Positions 63,708-64,000 of a stretch of 64,000 bases of DNA are shown here, piece after piece; position 1 is the first letter of the stretch; every line of letters starts with the position of its first letter. The translations under genes and the position numbers were made by a program. The DNA is from Cytophagales bacterium UBA2561 (GTDB lineage Bacteria; Bacteroidota; Bacteroidia; Cytophagales; Thermoflexibacteraceae). The notes beneath the pieces were generated by a model that saw only the letters and a program-made list of their open reading frames with translations, had not been told where the DNA came from and made no database searches. The stretch is from NCBI GenBank assembly GCA_002340355.1, contig DDLX01000017.1, positions 358,092-422,091 on the forward strand. The letters run 5' to 3'.

Positions 63708-64000
63708 CGTTTTTTAAACGTCAGTAATGTAGCGGTACTCTCTGGGGTCAGAGAAGCAGAGGCAACCCGAAAACTAGACACTCTTCCTTCCGAAATTGCT
63801 GTGATGGGATTAGATGAAATGTGGCATTGATTGTCAAAAAAGAAAAGGCTGATCTCTGGGCAACAATTTGTCATGCTAGCCAACAAATTTTAGCCTATCA
63901 ATTAGGAGGGAGAGACATGAGAACCGCCAAAAAATTATGGGATAATATCAAGCATATTGATTGTCAACATTATTCTACGGATTCTTGGTCTGCTTATCAA
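63708..64000 (+). mobile_element. Truncated IS1-family transposase
   Basis: Reads in two frames as the C-terminal half of an IS1-type transposase: an HTH remnant NVSNVAVLSGVRE, then PSEIAVMGLDEMWH (start of the DDE catalytic domain, Asp in LDEMW) and, after a shift at 63829, KKEKADLWATICHASQQILA followed by YQLGGRDMRTAKKLW and YSTDSWSAYQ (second catalytic Asp). It lacks the N-terminal zinc-ribbon part and any visible inverted repeat, is fused to lipoprotein copy 6 at the left, and continues beyond the window. Confidence 0.8.

Overview
The window comes from an AT-rich member of the Bacteroidota, most likely a Cytophagales-type gliding or marine bacterium. Evidence: repeated Bacteroidota promoters (TTG, about 20 nt, TAnnTTTG) with no Shine-Dalgarno tracts, DUF5103 type IX secretion plug protein, C-terminal sorting-like domains, several 7TM/GAF/FIST-linked SpoIIE phosphatases, WG-repeat and giant lamin-tail proteins, and typical housekeeping proteins (CarB, GuaB, SucC, FabG, LeuC, Tsf, RimM). 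No rRNA, CRISPR array, prophage or replication origin was seen. One tRNA gene (Gln, UUG) is present.

Layout. 0-7 kb: 7TM-DISM SpoIIE phosphatase, MBL-fold hydrolase, rimM, saccharopine-dehydrogenase-like enzyme, Na+/solute symporter, tRNA-Gln. 7.1-9.4 kb: a two-gene unit of a DUF3696-like AAA ATPase and an unrecognised 288-aa partner, my best candidate for an undescribed (defence-like) system. 9.5-15.4 kb: carB, then a detached four-gene piece of the S10 ribosomal operon (rplB-rpsS-rplV-rpsC) with its own promoter and terminator. 15.7-20.2 kb: secreted LysM/TPR envelope proteins. 20.2-31.1 kb: three more SpoIIE phosphatases, fused to FIST, to 8TM-GAF and to carboxypeptidase-regulatory/GAF modules, interrupted by guaB, sucC and a small membrane protein; the last phosphatase is followed by a truncated DUF1987 (SiaC-like) fragment, its likely former substrate. 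31-38.9 kb: T9SS plug protein, a conserved 61-aa basic protein, fabG, thioredoxin, leuC, an XRE regulator and a TPR adenylate cyclase. 38.9-41.5 kb: small accessory region of unknown ORFs and a decayed toxin-like pseudogene. 41.5-50.2 kb: lipoprotein, ECF sigma factor with a membrane partner, LptF/G-type permease, nucleotide-sugar dehydrogenase, TlpA-like lipoprotein, tsf. 50.3-60.8 kb: a 2209-aa secreted surface protein, M20 peptidase, WG-repeat protein, M43-like metalloprotease. 60.8-64 kb: six tandem paralogous lipoprotein genes, the last two knocked out of frame in the signal peptide, the last interrupted by a truncated IS1-type transposase that runs off the window.

How it works together. 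The main theme is signalling: four PP2C-type phosphatases with four different input modules, an adenylate cyclase with TPR input and an ECF sigma pair, all apparently reading envelope or cytoplasmic cues. A second theme is the surface: T9SS plug, T9SS-type cargo, LysM proteins, LPS-export-type permease and sugar-nucleotide dehydrogenase. Start sites were chosen from family alignments remembered and from promoter spacing; no database search was run.
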